From: Flavobacterium fluvii
GTDB lineage: Bacteria > Bacteroidota > Bacteroidia > Flavobacteriales > Flavobacteriaceae
Reading direction: 5' to 3'
Length of the DNA: 64,000 nucleotides
Assembly: GCF_900129545.1 (NCBI RefSeq)
Contig: NZ_FQWB01000005.1
Coordinates: forward strand, 248,001 to 312,000
Shown here: piece by piece, positions 17,785 through 28,447 of the stretch
Layout: the number at the start of each line of letters is the position of its first letter
How positions within the stretch are numbered: position 1 is the first letter of the stretch
Notes under the pieces: model-generated
What the model was told of the DNA's origin: nothing
The model's database searches: none
What the model saw: only the letters and a program-made list of their open reading frames with translations
Program-made: the position numbers and the translations under genes

Positions 17785-18789
17785 ATGAAAGAACAAGAAA
17801 TTCAAGCAATACAGCAGTTGTTGTCAACTCCAAAAAAAATTGCCATCATCCCGCATCGTAGTCCCGACGGTGATGCAATGGGTTCAACCCTTGGTTTATA
17901 CCATTTTTTATTAAAAAACAACCACCAACCCGTCGTGGTTTCTCCCAACGAATTTCCCGACTTTTTGGCTTGGATGCCAGGCTCGGAAACCGTTAAAATA
18001 TTCGAAAAAGACAAAAAAAACTGCACCAAAGTCCTGGAAGAAGCCGATCTGGTTTTCACGCTTGATTTTAATGCCTTGCACCGTGTGGGCGAAATGGAAA
18101 ACGTGCTCAACAAGCTGACGGTTCCTTTCGTGATGATTGACCACCATCAATCGCCGGATGATTATGCGGTGGTAACTTATTCCGATACCGCTTTTGGTTC
18201 CACTTGCGAAATGTTGCATAATTTCATTTGTTTCCTTGGCAAAAAATCAGACATCGACAAAACCATTGGCACCTGCATTTATACAGGAATATTGACCGAT
18301 TCCGGGTCTTTTCGTTTTCCAAAAACAACTGGAACAACCCATAGAATTATTGCAGATTTAATTGATTTGGGTGTCGAAAACACCGAAATTCCAACACTGC
18401 TTTACGACAACAGTTCATATGGCAGATTGCAATTGCTGGGCAAGGCACTCCAAAATATGCAGGTTTTGGCCAATCATAAAACAGCTTATACCACGTTAAC
18501 ACAAGAAGAGTTAGACTTTTTCAATCACGTAAAAGGCGACACCGAAGGCATTGTCAATTATGGATTAAGCATAAAAGGCATCGTTTTTACGGCTATTTTC
18601 ATCGAAAATGCAGAAGAGAAAATCATCAAGATTTCATTCCGTTCCCAAGGTGATTTTGACGTGAATCTTTTTGCAAGAGAACATTTTAACGGCGGAGGCC
18701 ATCGCAATGCCGCTGGAGGAAAATCGGAATTGTCGATGGAAGATACCGTTAATAAATTCGAAGATTTGGTAAACAAACTTAAAATATAA
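17785..18789 (+). CDS. nrnA: DHH/DHHA1 phosphoesterase, NrnA-type oligoribonuclease/pAp phosphatase
   Basis: 334 residues. NrnA degrades 2-5-nt RNAs (and often pGpG) and hydrolyses pAp. Motif PHRSPDGDAMGS (23-34) supplies the first metal ligands, DHH is at 119-121, and the DHHA1 domain ends with GGGHRNAAGG (about 304-313). Length is standard and there is no signal peptide. It is followed after 6 bp by gldI, so the two are probably co-transcribed. Assignment to NrnA rather than RecJ rests on the short length and the GGGH pattern. Confidence 0.92.
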   Translation: MKEQEIQAIQQLLSTPKKIAIIPHRSPDGDAMGSTLGLYHFLLKNNHQPVVVSPNEFPDFLAWMPGSETVKIFEKDKKNCTKVLEEADLVFTLDFNALHRVGEMENVLNKLTVPFVMIDHHQSPDDYAVVTYSDTAFGSTCEMLHNFICFLGKKSDIDKTIGTCIYTGILTDSGSFRFPKTTGTTHRIIADLIDLGVENTEIPTLLYDNSSYGRLQLLGKALQNMQVLANHKTAYTTLTQEELDFFNHVKGDTEGIVNYGLSIKGIVFTAIFIENAEEKIIKISFRSQGDFDVNLFAREHFNGGGHRNAAGGKSELSMEDTVNKFEDLVNKLKI

Positions 18790-18795
18790 AACAGC

Positions 18796-19440
18796 ATGAA
18801 ATATCCTAAACTCATCCTTTTGGCAGGCTTGGTTTCTATAGCAGTGTCCAGTTGCAAACAAAGTCAAGAAGCCCGAAGACCGATTTCCCAAGCATCGGGA
18901 ACTTTCATGAAAAAATCGGTAGAGCGAAACAAGAAGTTGATTGCTGGTGAAGAAGGACAAATCGATTCCCTGATCAAAAGCAACCCCAAGATAAAATACA
19001 TGGCTTCTACAAAAGGATATTGGTACACTTATGTTGTTCAAAACATACAAGATACCTTGACTCCCAAAAAAGGGGATGTTGCCTTTTTTGATTACGAAAT
19101 AAAGGATTTGAAAGGAAACATCATTTATTCCGAACTCGAATTAAGACCCCAAACCTATGCCGTTGACAAACAAAACATCATGTCCGGTTTGCGGGAAGGC
19201 ATCAAATTGATGCACAAAAAAGAAAAAATAATTTTTCTTTTTCCGTCACACATCGCTTACGGTTTTCATGGCGACGACAAGAGAATTGGTCACAACCAGC
19301 CTTTGATGTGTACCGTTACCCTGCATAATTTCATATCGGAAGCAGCCTTCAAAAAAGAAATCTTGCTCAAGGCCGCCGCCGCTGCGGAGCAAGCCCAAAA
19401 AACAACTGTAACCCAACCAAAAGACACTGTAACCAATTAA
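18796..19440 (+). CDS. gldI: Gliding-motility lipoprotein GldI, FKBP-type peptidyl-prolyl isomerase
   Basis: 214 residues. Lipoprotein signal MKYPKLILLAGLVSIAVSSC with acylated Cys20. An FKBP fold spans about 85-185 (KKGDVAFFDYEIKD, IMSGLREGIKLMHKKEKIIF, FPSHIAYGFHGDDKRIG). GldI is one of the Gld proteins needed for Flavobacterium gliding and type IX secretion in F. johnsoniae; it is thought to fold other Gld proteins in the periplasm. The tail is Ala/Lys/Gln-rich. It is followed by two more isomerase genes in the same direction with 16- and 33-bp gaps, forming a periplasmic folding cluster. The name rests on FKBP lipoprotein architecture and this context. Confidence 0.88.
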   Translation: MKYPKLILLAGLVSIAVSSCKQSQEARRPISQASGTFMKKSVERNKKLIAGEEGQIDSLIKSNPKIKYMASTKGYWYTYVVQNIQDTLTPKKGDVAFFDYEIKDLKGNIIYSELELRPQTYAVDKQNIMSGLREGIKLMHKKEKIIFLFPSHIAYGFHGDDKRIGHNQPLMCTVTLHNFISEAAFKKEILLKAAAAAEQAQKTTVTQPKDTVTN

Positions 19441-19456
19441 GAAAATAATTTAAAAA

Positions 19457-20539
19457 ATGAAAAAAAGCATACTATTACTATTCATTCTGGCAGCCTTATT
19501 GCAATCCTGTAAAAAAGAAGAAAAAAACAATCTTCCAGACGGATTATACGCCCAAATTGAAACGAATAAAGGGAACATAATCGTGCAATTGGATTACGAA
19601 AAAACGCCTGTTACCGTGGCCAACTTCGTGACATTGGCCGAAGGAAAAAACGAGTTTATCACCGACGAAAACCTCAAAAACAAACCTTTTTACGATGGCT
19701 TGAAATTTCACAGGGTAATTGCCAATTTCATGATTCAAGCCGGAGACCCTTTGGGAACAGGTTCTGGGGATACCGGTTATAAATTCAAGGACGAAATTAC
19801 CGATATGCGTTTTGACAAAGGAGGCGTTTTGGCCATGGCCAACAATGGCCCCACAACCAACAGCAGCCAATTTTTCATCACGCATCTAGAAACGCCATGG
19901 CTAGACGGAAAACACACCATCTTTGGTCATGTAGTGGAAAATGGAATGGAAACGGTCAATAAAATTGTTCAAGACGACAACATCAAAACCATAACCATCA
20001 TTAGAAACGGTGAAGCCGCCAAAAAGTTTGATGCCGTAAAAACCTTCCGTGACTATTTTGCCCAAGAAGCTGAAAACCAAAAGAAATACAAAATCGTTGC
20101 CGAACAAAAAGTGGCATCGCTAGCCGCCTTGAAAGCCCAAGCCATAAAAGCGCCTTCTGGATTAGAATATGTGATAACCAAAAAAGCGGGCGGCAAGAAA
20201 CCTGCAAATGGTGCCAATATTTACATTCATTATTCCGGTTTTCTGGAAAACGGAACCTTATTTGATTCGAGTGTCGAAGAAGTTGTAAAAGCTTTTGGAA
20301 AATATGACCAAAACAAGGCTGCCCAAAACGGATACCAGCCCATTCCTTTTCAAGCAGGACAAAAAGAAGGCTTGATTCCAGGTTTTATAGAAGGAATCGA
20401 GAAATTATCATTTGGAGACAAAGCCACACTTTTTATCCCTTCAAAATTGGGTTATGGTGAAGCTGGAGCCGGTACCGTAATTCCTCCGAATGCCAACATT
20501 ATTTTTGAAATAGAACTATTGGAAAATTTACCACAATAA
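19457..20539 (+). CDS. Cyclophilin-FKBP fusion peptidyl-prolyl isomerase, lipoprotein
   Basis: 360 residues with lipobox LLQSC (Cys18). Residues about 28-180 are a cyclophilin domain with the catalytic Arg in FHRVIANFMIQAGDP, SSQFFITH and the substrate-pocket block GHVVENGMETV. A helical linker rich in Lys/Ala follows, then an FKBP domain at about 240-358 (NIYIHYSGFLENGTLFDSS, IPGFIEGIEKL, PPNANIIFEIELLENL). Both domains isomerise X-Pro bonds. The protein is a paralogue of the next gene. Membrane-anchored periplasmic or outer-membrane location is inferred from the lipobox. Confidence 0.88.
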   Translation: MKKSILLLFILAALLQSCKKEEKNNLPDGLYAQIETNKGNIIVQLDYEKTPVTVANFVTLAEGKNEFITDENLKNKPFYDGLKFHRVIANFMIQAGDPLGTGSGDTGYKFKDEITDMRFDKGGVLAMANNGPTTNSSQFFITHLETPWLDGKHTIFGHVVENGMETVNKIVQDDNIKTITIIRNGEAAKKFDAVKTFRDYFAQEAENQKKYKIVAEQKVASLAALKAQAIKAPSGLEYVITKKAGGKKPANGANIYIHYSGFLENGTLFDSSVEEVVKAFGKYDQNKAAQNGYQPIPFQAGQKEGLIPGFIEGIEKLSFGDKATLFIPSKLGYGEAGAGTVIPPNANIIFEIELLENLPQ

Positions 20540-20572
20540 ATCATTAAAAAACTGACCTTAATTTAGACTGAA

Positions 20573-21835
20573 ATGAAAGCTAAAATCTTATTATTGTTGT
20601 TCTTGGGAATGCTGAACATGCAAGCGCAAACTGCCAAAAAACCGGTTGCAACCAAAAAACCAACAGCAACCGCGAAGACAACAACAAAGGCAACTCCAAA
20701 AAAAACAGAGAATACCGATGGTATTTTTGCCACGATTGCCACCAATAAAGGAACTATCGTTGTTCAATTGGAATATCAAAAAACGCCTGTTACCGTAGCT
20801 AACTTTGTATCCTTGATTGAAGGAAAAAACACTTTTGTGACCAACGAAAAACTAAAAGGAAAACCCTTTTACGATGGATTGAAATTTCACCGTGTAATCG
20901 CCGATTTCATGATTCAGGGAGGAGATCCTTTCGGAAATGGTTCCGGCGGTCCAGGTTATTCTTTCAAAGACGAATTCACGGACTTGAAATTTGACAAAGG
21001 CGGAATTTTGGCCATGGCCAATTCTGGTCCAGCCACCAATGGAAGCCAATTTTTCATTACCCACAAAGACACGCCTTGGTTAACCGGAGCACATACCATT
21101 TTTGGCCACGTTGTAAAAGGAATGGACATTGTCAACTTGATTGCCCAAGACGATGTAATCCTCAAGGTTACCATCACCCGAAAAGGAGCTTTGGCCCAAG
21201 CCTTTGATGCGCCTAAAGTATTCTCCGATTATTTTTTAAATAAAGATGAAGACGCCAAAAAACAAGCCGCCATTAATGAAGAAAACAAAAAAAAGCAGGC
21301 CGCAGCCCAAGCAGAAGCCCAAAAGATGTATCTCCAAAAATATGATGGTGTCATCAAGGCAAAAGCAGCTTACATAGCCAAAACCAAAGCCGTTGCAACC
21401 CAAACAGCCTCTGGATTGTCTTATCAAATAACGCAAAAAGGAACTGGAGTAAAACCGGCGGATGGAACTATGGTCTACTTTAACTATGCAGGGTATTTTG
21501 AAGACGGAACTTTGTTTGACAGCAGCTACGAAGACGTTTGCAAAGCCTATGGAAAATACGACGCCAACAGGGCTGCCCAAAATGGATACAAACCCTACCC
21601 TATCGAAATTGGAAAAAAAGGCAGCATGATTCCTGGATTTCTGGAAGGATTAAGTTTAATGTCTTATGGAGACAAAGCCATCATTTTTATACCTTCCAAT
21701 CTTGCTTATGGCGAAAGTGGTGCCGGTGGCGTGATTCCTCCTAATGCAACTCTCATCTTTGAGGTTGAAATGACCGAAATCAACCCAACCACCAAACAAT
21801 TTTCGGAGGCAGTTCCCACTAAATCCAAACAATAA
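20573..21835 (+). CDS. Cyclophilin-FKBP fusion peptidyl-prolyl isomerase, soluble secreted
   Basis: 420 residues. Signal peptide MKAKILLLLFLGMLNMQAQ, then a Lys/Thr/Ala-rich low-complexity linker (about 20-48). The cyclophilin domain (about 50-200) keeps the FHRVIADFMIQGGDP and GSQFFITH motifs. A charged Lys/Gln/Ala helix (about 220-265) joins an FKBP domain (about 290-405: VYFNYAGYFEDGTLFDSSYE, GESGAGGVIPPNATLIFEVE). It lacks a lipobox, in contrast to its neighbour, so this pair gives one anchored and one free isomerase. A perfect terminator follows, which ends the nrnA-gldI-PPIase run. Confidence 0.87.
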   Translation: MKAKILLLLFLGMLNMQAQTAKKPVATKKPTATAKTTTKATPKKTENTDGIFATIATNKGTIVVQLEYQKTPVTVANFVSLIEGKNTFVTNEKLKGKPFYDGLKFHRVIADFMIQGGDPFGNGSGGPGYSFKDEFTDLKFDKGGILAMANSGPATNGSQFFITHKDTPWLTGAHTIFGHVVKGMDIVNLIAQDDVILKVTITRKGALAQAFDAPKVFSDYFLNKDEDAKKQAAINEENKKKQAAAQAEAQKMYLQKYDGVIKAKAAYIAKTKAVATQTASGLSYQITQKGTGVKPADGTMVYFNYAGYFEDGTLFDSSYEDVCKAYGKYDANRAAQNGYKPYPIEIGKKGSMIPGFLEGLSLMSYGDKAIIFIPSNLAYGESGAGGVIPPNATLIFEVEMTEINPTTKQFSEAVPTKSKQ

Positions 21836-21856
21836 TATATTGACCACATTATCCAA

Positions 21857-21892
21857 AAAAAAGGGATTTACATTTACGTAAATCCCTTTTTT
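21857..21892. terminator. Intrinsic terminator after the isomerase cluster
   Basis: AAAAAAGGGATTTAC (21857-21871) pairs perfectly with GTAAATCCCTTTTTT (21878-21892) across a 6-nt loop. Bidirectional; also ends the convergent gene at 21922. Confidence 0.85.
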
Positions 21893-21921
21893 GATTGAAT
21901 GACTTCATGTTTTAGAAAACC

Positions 21922-22359
21922 CTATTTCTTGAATTTCCAATCGAATTCGTCCTTGGCATTGATGATGGCGCCAATTTCAAATTTCACGACCTCATCAAAT
22001 TCCGTTTGCAGAATAATCCAGTTGTCTTCGTTGAAATAGTTTTCGAAAGTATCGAAATCTTCCTCGGTAAATTTGGTGATTCCTTTTGTGGCCAATTCTT
22101 TCTTGACATCATTTATTTTTTTTCCAATGATTTTATTCCCGAACAACTCCAAGTCTGGACTCGAAGCCACGATATAACCCAGTTTCAATTCTTCTTCCTG
22201 ATAGAACGTCAAGCGCATTTTTAAGGCATTGTAGGCAAAAATAACATTGTCGTCTTCGTCCTTGTAATTTCTATTTGGTTTTCCGTAAAGAGCAGTGACA
22301 TCATTTTGTTTCATTCCGAAAAGGAGCTTGTCGATTCCGTTTTTAAGATTTATTTTCAT
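21922..22359 (-). CDS. Hypothetical protein with two BamE/SmpA-like half-repeats
   Basis: 145 residues, no signal peptide. GMKQNDVTALYGKPNR and GKKINDVKKELATKG both follow the helix-start pattern G-x-x-x-x-D-V-x-x-L seen in small SmpA/BamE-like alpha-beta folds, which suggests an internal duplication. The remaining sequence is acidic (EEDFDTFENYFNEDNW). I do not recognise a family with confidence; similar soluble proteins in Bacteroidota are often unannotated. It is convergent with the isomerase cluster and is the last ordinary gene before the accessory region on its left-hand side. Confidence 0.6.
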   Translation of the reverse strand: MKINLKNGIDKLLFGMKQNDVTALYGKPNRNYKDEDDNVIFAYNALKMRLTFYQEEELKLGYIVASSPDLELFGNKIIGKKINDVKKELATKGITKFTEEDFDTFENYFNEDNWIILQTEFDEVVKFEIGAIINAKDEFDWKFKK

Positions 22360-22668
22360 ATCGTAATTTTTACCGTAAAGTTCGCAAAGTTTTAGGCAAA
22401 GTGAACAATGTTTTTGATTTTAAAAAAATCCTTGTTTTAATCAATAAAAAATCACAGAAACCTGTTCCCATATTAGTACGAAAAGTTTGCAACAAATAAA
22501 GTCTCTTTAAATGATTCGTAAAGAATTATTTATATATTTGAGTCTAAATATTGTGTGCTGTTTATCACACATATCTATCCCAAAAAAGGTGGCTTTGTAT
22601 GACAAACGTCATACAAATAAATGAGTTGGTGGCAATTAAAAATACGACCTACACAAAAAATTTAATAG
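22360..22668. other. 309-bp spacer at the start of the accessory cassette-like stretch
   Basis: No gene is seen. It contains TATATTTG (22533-22540), a TGTGTG/CACACA inverted repeat (22552-22571), and a 10-bp perfect hairpin TTTGTATGAC/GTCATACAAA with an AAAC loop (22594-22617). The hairpin has no T tract, so it is not a typical terminator; an operator or recombination site is possible. Sequence GAGTTGGTGGCAA follows at 22624. Confidence 0.5.
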
Positions 22669-23190
22669 ATGCAGTTTAATATCATAATCGACACTCTTGA
22701 TAAGTTTGCAAGAGAAAATACATTTTTATCAATGATGATACTAGCAATACTTGGAAATTTGCTATATGATATTTTTAAGAAACTTATGTATTACACTGCT
22801 GTTTCAACTAAAAATGCTACAAAATCAACAGGTAAAGTCATATCAAAATGGAACAGGAAAAACATTGAGTATTTAATAAAGAATTATAAAGAGGATATAA
22901 TTAAGGTAGAAAAGGTAAAAAATAATGAACAAGTGATGTATTACGAATTACTTCACGATCTCCACCATAATCTTTTAATGTTTTTCACAATTCTTATTTT
23001 GTATTTTATTGTTTTAAAACTAGACAATCCTATTTTGTTTTATGGGTTATTAGGTGCAAGTTCAAGGTATCTTATTTCTATATTTGCCTCAATATATTAC
23101 AGGAATACTCTTTTTGAAAATGCTCGAAATTTTGACAAGTACAAACTGAAAAAAGAAAAACGTATTCTACTACTTGAAAAGATTCTTTAA
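22669..23190 (+). CDS. Hypothetical membrane protein, first small gene of the array
   Basis: 173 residues. Three hydrophobic segments are visible: FLSMMILAILGNLLYDI near the start, LLMFFTILILYFIVLKL in the middle and LFYGLLGASSRYLISIFASI near the end, with a Lys-rich cytoplasmic stretch between (KSTGKVISKWNRKNIEYLIK). No family recognised. Base use is more A/T-rich than in neighbouring core genes (codons AAA, ATA, TTA dominate), as expected for acquired DNA. A CCCGATAGC motif lies 33 bp after the stop, as it does after the three genes that follow. Confidence 0.6.
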   Translation: MQFNIIIDTLDKFARENTFLSMMILAILGNLLYDIFKKLMYYTAVSTKNATKSTGKVISKWNRKNIEYLIKNYKEDIIKVEKVKNNEQVMYYELLHDLHHNLLMFFTILILYFIVLKLDNPILFYGLLGASSRYLISIFASIYYRNTLFENARNFDKYKLKKEKRILLLEKIL

Positions 23191-23222
23191 AGGTAAAACT
23201 GCTAGTAACAAGATATAGATTA

Positions 23223-23240
23223 TCCCGATAGCGCGGATTT
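23223..23240 (+). repeat. CCCGATAGC repeat, copy 1 (short form)
   Basis: TCCCGATAGCGCGGATTT, identical over 17 nt with the start of copy 2. The rest of the 72-bp unit is absent. Confidence 0.6.
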
Positions 23241-23296
23241 AAACAAAAAAGTCAAAGTTGGCTGAAATATTTAGAAACACTTACCAAAAAAAGTCA

Positions 23297-23581
23297 ATGA
23301 AGAAACTTATTATAACACCTTTTTTAATTGTTATTGGGGCATTGGAAATATTACTTTTAATTATGAGTGTATATTTCCTTTTAATAGATAATAATGGAGG
23401 AAAAGCGTTAGGAGGAGCAATTGCTTTTATTGGATTTATTATTTTTATAGTCATCATACTAATTGAACAATCGATTCTAAATTTTAGAAAATTTAATAAA
23501 GAAAAAGTATGGCTTCTTGAATCTGTAATTTTAATTATAGTAGCAATTTACATCTATTTAAACGGAATATCTATCGGATAA
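23297..23581 (+). CDS. Small hypothetical membrane protein
   Basis: 94 residues from the ATG at 23297 (an in-frame TTG at 23258 is unlikely). Two or three hydrophobic helices: IITPFLIVIGALEILLLIMS, GAIAFIGFIIFIVIILIEQS and LLESVILIIVAIYIYLNGI, with a short basic loop FRKFNKEK. No family recognised. The 3' end runs almost directly into repeat copy 2 (5 nt from the stop to the repeat), a layout it shares with the next two genes. Confidence 0.55.
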   Translation: MKKLIITPFLIVIGALEILLLIMSVYFLLIDNNGGKALGGAIAFIGFIIFIVIILIEQSILNFRKFNKEKVWLLESVILIIVAIYIYLNGISIG

Positions 23582-23586
23582 ATAAA

Positions 23587-23658
23587 CCCGATAGCGCGGA
23601 TTTGCACACGAGCGAAGCGAACTGACGAAGTAATCCGTACCCACAAGAGAAAGCAAAC
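23587..23658 (+). repeat. CCCGATAGC repeat, copy 2 (full 72 bp)
   Basis: Begins CCCGATAGCGCGGATTTGCA, ends AAGAGAAAGCAAAC. 70 of 72 bases match copy 4 at 24377-24448. Internal inverted repeat GCGGATT...AATCCGT (GGATT/AATCC arms) gives a hairpin. GTTATAGC follows at 23662. Confidence 0.8.
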
Positions 23659-23704
23659 AGAACGTTATAGCTAATCTTTCAAAGTTTACACAAAAAAATA
23701 GATT

Positions 23705-23854
23705 ATGGAAAAATTAATAAATGATTTTAGTATTAGTTTGTTCTTATGGCAAACATTCCTTTTTGTATCACTAATTGTTGTGGTATATTTTATAGTTAAG
23801 TTGTATAAAAAAGTGATGCGATATTTGGATAACAAGTCCAAAGCAACTGAATAG
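23705..23854 (+). CDS. 49-residue single-helix membrane protein
   Basis: Below usual size cut-offs but with clear signs of being real: ATG, one hydrophobic helix (LFLWQTFLFVSLIVVVYFIV), a basic tail (KLYKKVMRYLDNKSKATE), and the same position relative to a downstream CCCGATAGC motif (6 bp from the stop) as its neighbours. The start MEKLINDFSISLFLWQ resembles the membrane helix of F0 ATP-synthase subunit b from Bacteroidota, but the following conserved region of that subunit is missing. Any such relation is a guess. Confidence 0.5.
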   Translation: MEKLINDFSISLFLWQTFLFVSLIVVVYFIVKLYKKVMRYLDNKSKATE

Positions 23855-23860
23855 ACAAAA

Positions 23861-23870
23861 CCCGATAGCG
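23861..23870 (+). repeat. CCCGATAGC repeat, copy 3 (core only)
   Basis: CCCGATAGCG directly after the stop of the 49-residue gene; sequence then diverges (ATCATTGTAGCAGGCAAC). Confidence 0.5.
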
Positions 23871-23926
23871 ATCATTGTAGCAGGCAACTTCTCTAATTTT
23901 AATGTTTATTATTAGTAACTAAAATT

Positions 23927-24373
23927 ATGGACAAGGAAACCTCTAAAGACTCTCTATTTATCGAGACCACAATTCATGCTTCGGTTGAAAAAGTGTGGGA
24001 AGCATGGACTGAACCTAGCGTCATAATGAACTGGTTTGGATCTGATCCCAAAGGGAAAGTATTAAATGCGAAATTAGATGTTAGGCCAGGCGGTAGTTTT
24101 GAAGTAACATTTAAAGATGCCGACCAAACCGAGCATACTTGTAGTGGCATTTATTCCGAGATTGAAAAATTAAGCAAGCTAACATTTACCTGGCATTGGA
24201 AAAGCGAACCCAGCGTAGAATCTTTTGTTGTTTTGTTGCTTACTGAAGAGGGTAAATCAACGAAAATGCAGTTTGAACACATAAATTTTGGAAACGGTTC
24301 AAAACACGACTATATAAAAGGATGGCAAAGTACTTTCTTGAAACTTGCACAACTATTAGAGGATAATCCTTAA
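23927..24373 (+). CDS. SRPBCC/AHSA1 domain protein
   Basis: 148 residues. The START-like AHSA1 fold is shown by IETTIHASVEKVWEAWTEP, the WFGSDP turn, VRPGGSFEVTFKD, and the C-terminal helix HDYIKGWQSTFLKLAQLLED. Such proteins bind hydrophobic ligands or act as Hsp90 co-chaperone-like modules; bacterial ones are mostly uncharacterised. It is soluble and cytosolic. It is the last of four same-strand genes, each with a CCCGATAGC repeat after the stop; here the repeat starts 3 bp after the TAA and is the full 72-bp form. Confidence 0.85.
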   Translation: MDKETSKDSLFIETTIHASVEKVWEAWTEPSVIMNWFGSDPKGKVLNAKLDVRPGGSFEVTFKDADQTEHTCSGIYSEIEKLSKLTFTWHWKSEPSVESFVVLLLTEEGKSTKMQFEHINFGNGSKHDYIKGWQSTFLKLAQLLEDNP

Positions 24374-24376
24374 AAT

Positions 24377-24448
24377 CCCGATAGCACGGATTTGCACACG
24401 AGAGAAGCGAACTGACGAAGTAATCCGTACCCACAAGAGAAAGCAAAC
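24377..24448 (+). repeat. CCCGATAGC repeat, copy 4 (full 72 bp)
   Basis: Differs from copy 2 at two positions only (GCG to GCA, and GAGC to GAGA). Copies 2 and 4 are direct repeats 790 bp apart enclosing the 49-residue gene and the SRPBCC gene. Confidence 0.8.
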
Positions 24449-24483
24449 TAAAATATCTGTTGGAAAAGAAGTAATCCAAAAAC

Positions 24484-24515
24484 AAAAAGGCAGTCCGTTG
24501 CCGAACCACCTTTTT
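24484..24515 (-). terminator. Likely katG terminator
   Basis: On the minus strand AAAAAGG (24515-24509) pairs with CCTTTTT (24490-24484) around an 18-nt region with weaker inner pairing, followed by TGTTTTT. Located 25 bp after the katG stop. Confidence 0.6.
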
Positions 24516-24539
24516 AAAACATACAATACGACTTTAAAA

Positions 24540-27234
<2,695 letters not shown>

Positions 27235-28302
27235 TTAATTTTCTGTTTCCAACCACATCATAAAAAGTTTATACCCAATTGTAAGTATGATGGCCCCGAG
27301 AAACAATCCGATGAAACCGTTGAAAATAAATCCTCCGATGGCACCCAAAAATATCACGAGCATGGGTGCAGGTGCATTTCTTCCCAACAAAATGGGTTTT
27401 AAAACATTGTCTATCACAAGCGTTATCCCTATCCAAATAGCCAAAACTATGGAAGTTGTTGCATCGGAAACAGAAAACACATAAATGACAACCGGGATTG
27501 CGATTGGCCCTATCCCAACCTGGATAATGGCCAGAATTAGACACAAAACCGTCCACAAACCAGCAAAAGGAACTCCTGCCATAAAAAAACCAAGACCTGC
27601 CATAGTCGTTTGAATGATGGCAACACCCAAAATTCCCTTAACCACGTTTCGAATGGTAAGCACCGATATTTCGGTAAAATTATCGGCGTTATCACCCACC
27701 AATTTTTTAAAAATTTTATGGGTCACCTCTGACGAAGAATCTGCATAAATCAATAAAACACCTGCAATAATTATGGAAACTATAAAAAACAACAGCCCTT
27801 TTCCAATACCTGCCAAGGCCAATAACAAGAAAGAACCATATTCTTTTATCTGATCGGAATATTTCACGATGGTTTCCTGCAAATTCTCCGATGCCAATTG
27901 CCAAAACTCAACAATTGGTTTTGCAATGGTCGGCCAGTTTGCCGTACTTCCCCCTGGAGGCGGAATCAAAGGTTTGCCTGAATCAAACAATTCACGAAAG
28001 TGGTTGATTCCTTCGTAAAGAGAATACATGATCAATCCACTTGGAATTAAAATCAAACTCAACATAATCGAAATCAGCACTATACTCGCCAAAATATTCC
28101 TTCCCCTAAAAATTTTAGATAAAAGAACATGGATGGGATAAATGGCAACGGCAATGACTATAGCCCAAATCAAGATTAAAATAAAGGGTCTCAAAATATC
28201 AAGACACCACATCAACAGCAATGACAATACACCAAGCCGAATTAGAGTGTCAACTATTTTTTCGAAATTATATGAGCTAGAATTTGTGTTTTGGGATTCC
28301 AT
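27235..28302 (-). CDS. AI-2E family transporter (UPF0118, PerM-like)
   Basis: 355 residues. The family is a set of about eight-helix membrane permeases (YdiK, TqsA, PerM-like). Visible features are two N-terminal helices (LLLMWCLDILRPFILILIW), a central soluble region with the amphipathic segment PIVEFWQLASENLQETIVKY, and the C-terminal helix bundle with the conserved turn LGRNAPAPMLVIFLGAIGGF. Despite the name only some members move autoinducer-2; others export Na+ or other solutes. No partner gene is near, so the substrate is unknown. It is monocistronic, divergent from sdaA. Confidence 0.85.
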   Translation of the reverse strand: MESQNTNSSSYNFEKIVDTLIRLGVLSLLLMWCLDILRPFILILIWAIVIAVAIYPIHVLLSKIFRGRNILASIVLISIMLSLILIPSGLIMYSLYEGINHFRELFDSGKPLIPPPGGSTANWPTIAKPIVEFWQLASENLQETIVKYSDQIKEYGSFLLLALAGIGKGLLFFIVSIIIAGVLLIYADSSSEVTHKIFKKLVGDNADNFTEISVLTIRNVVKGILGVAIIQTTMAGLGFFMAGVPFAGLWTVLCLILAIIQVGIGPIAIPVVIYVFSVSDATTSIVLAIWIGITLVIDNVLKPILLGRNAPAPMLVIFLGAIGGFIFNGFIGLFLGAIILTIGYKLFMMWLETEN

Positions 28303-28421
28303 AAACGGCTGGTTTAGTTATATACTGAAGTAAATATATAAAAAACCGTTAAAAAAGGAAATACATAACTGAAAATTACCGAATAAGTCTTATTAAAATT
28401 CTTTTTGCATTTTCAATGCTT

Positions 28422-28429
28422 TATATTTG
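28422..28429 (+). promoter_or_regulatory. Candidate -7 box (TATATTTG) for sdaA
   Basis: TATATTTG overlaps the in-frame TTG at 28427, which supports the ATG at 28448 as the true start. A TTG occurs 14 nt upstream, closer than the usual spacing. Confidence 0.35.
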
Positions 28430-28447
28430 TTCAACAAATTTTCTCTT

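Noticed and set aside
23587..24448. Calling the repeats true integron attC sites
   Set aside because: No GTTRRRY/RYYYAAC core pair is present and no integrase is in the window, so only a cassette-like layout is claimed.
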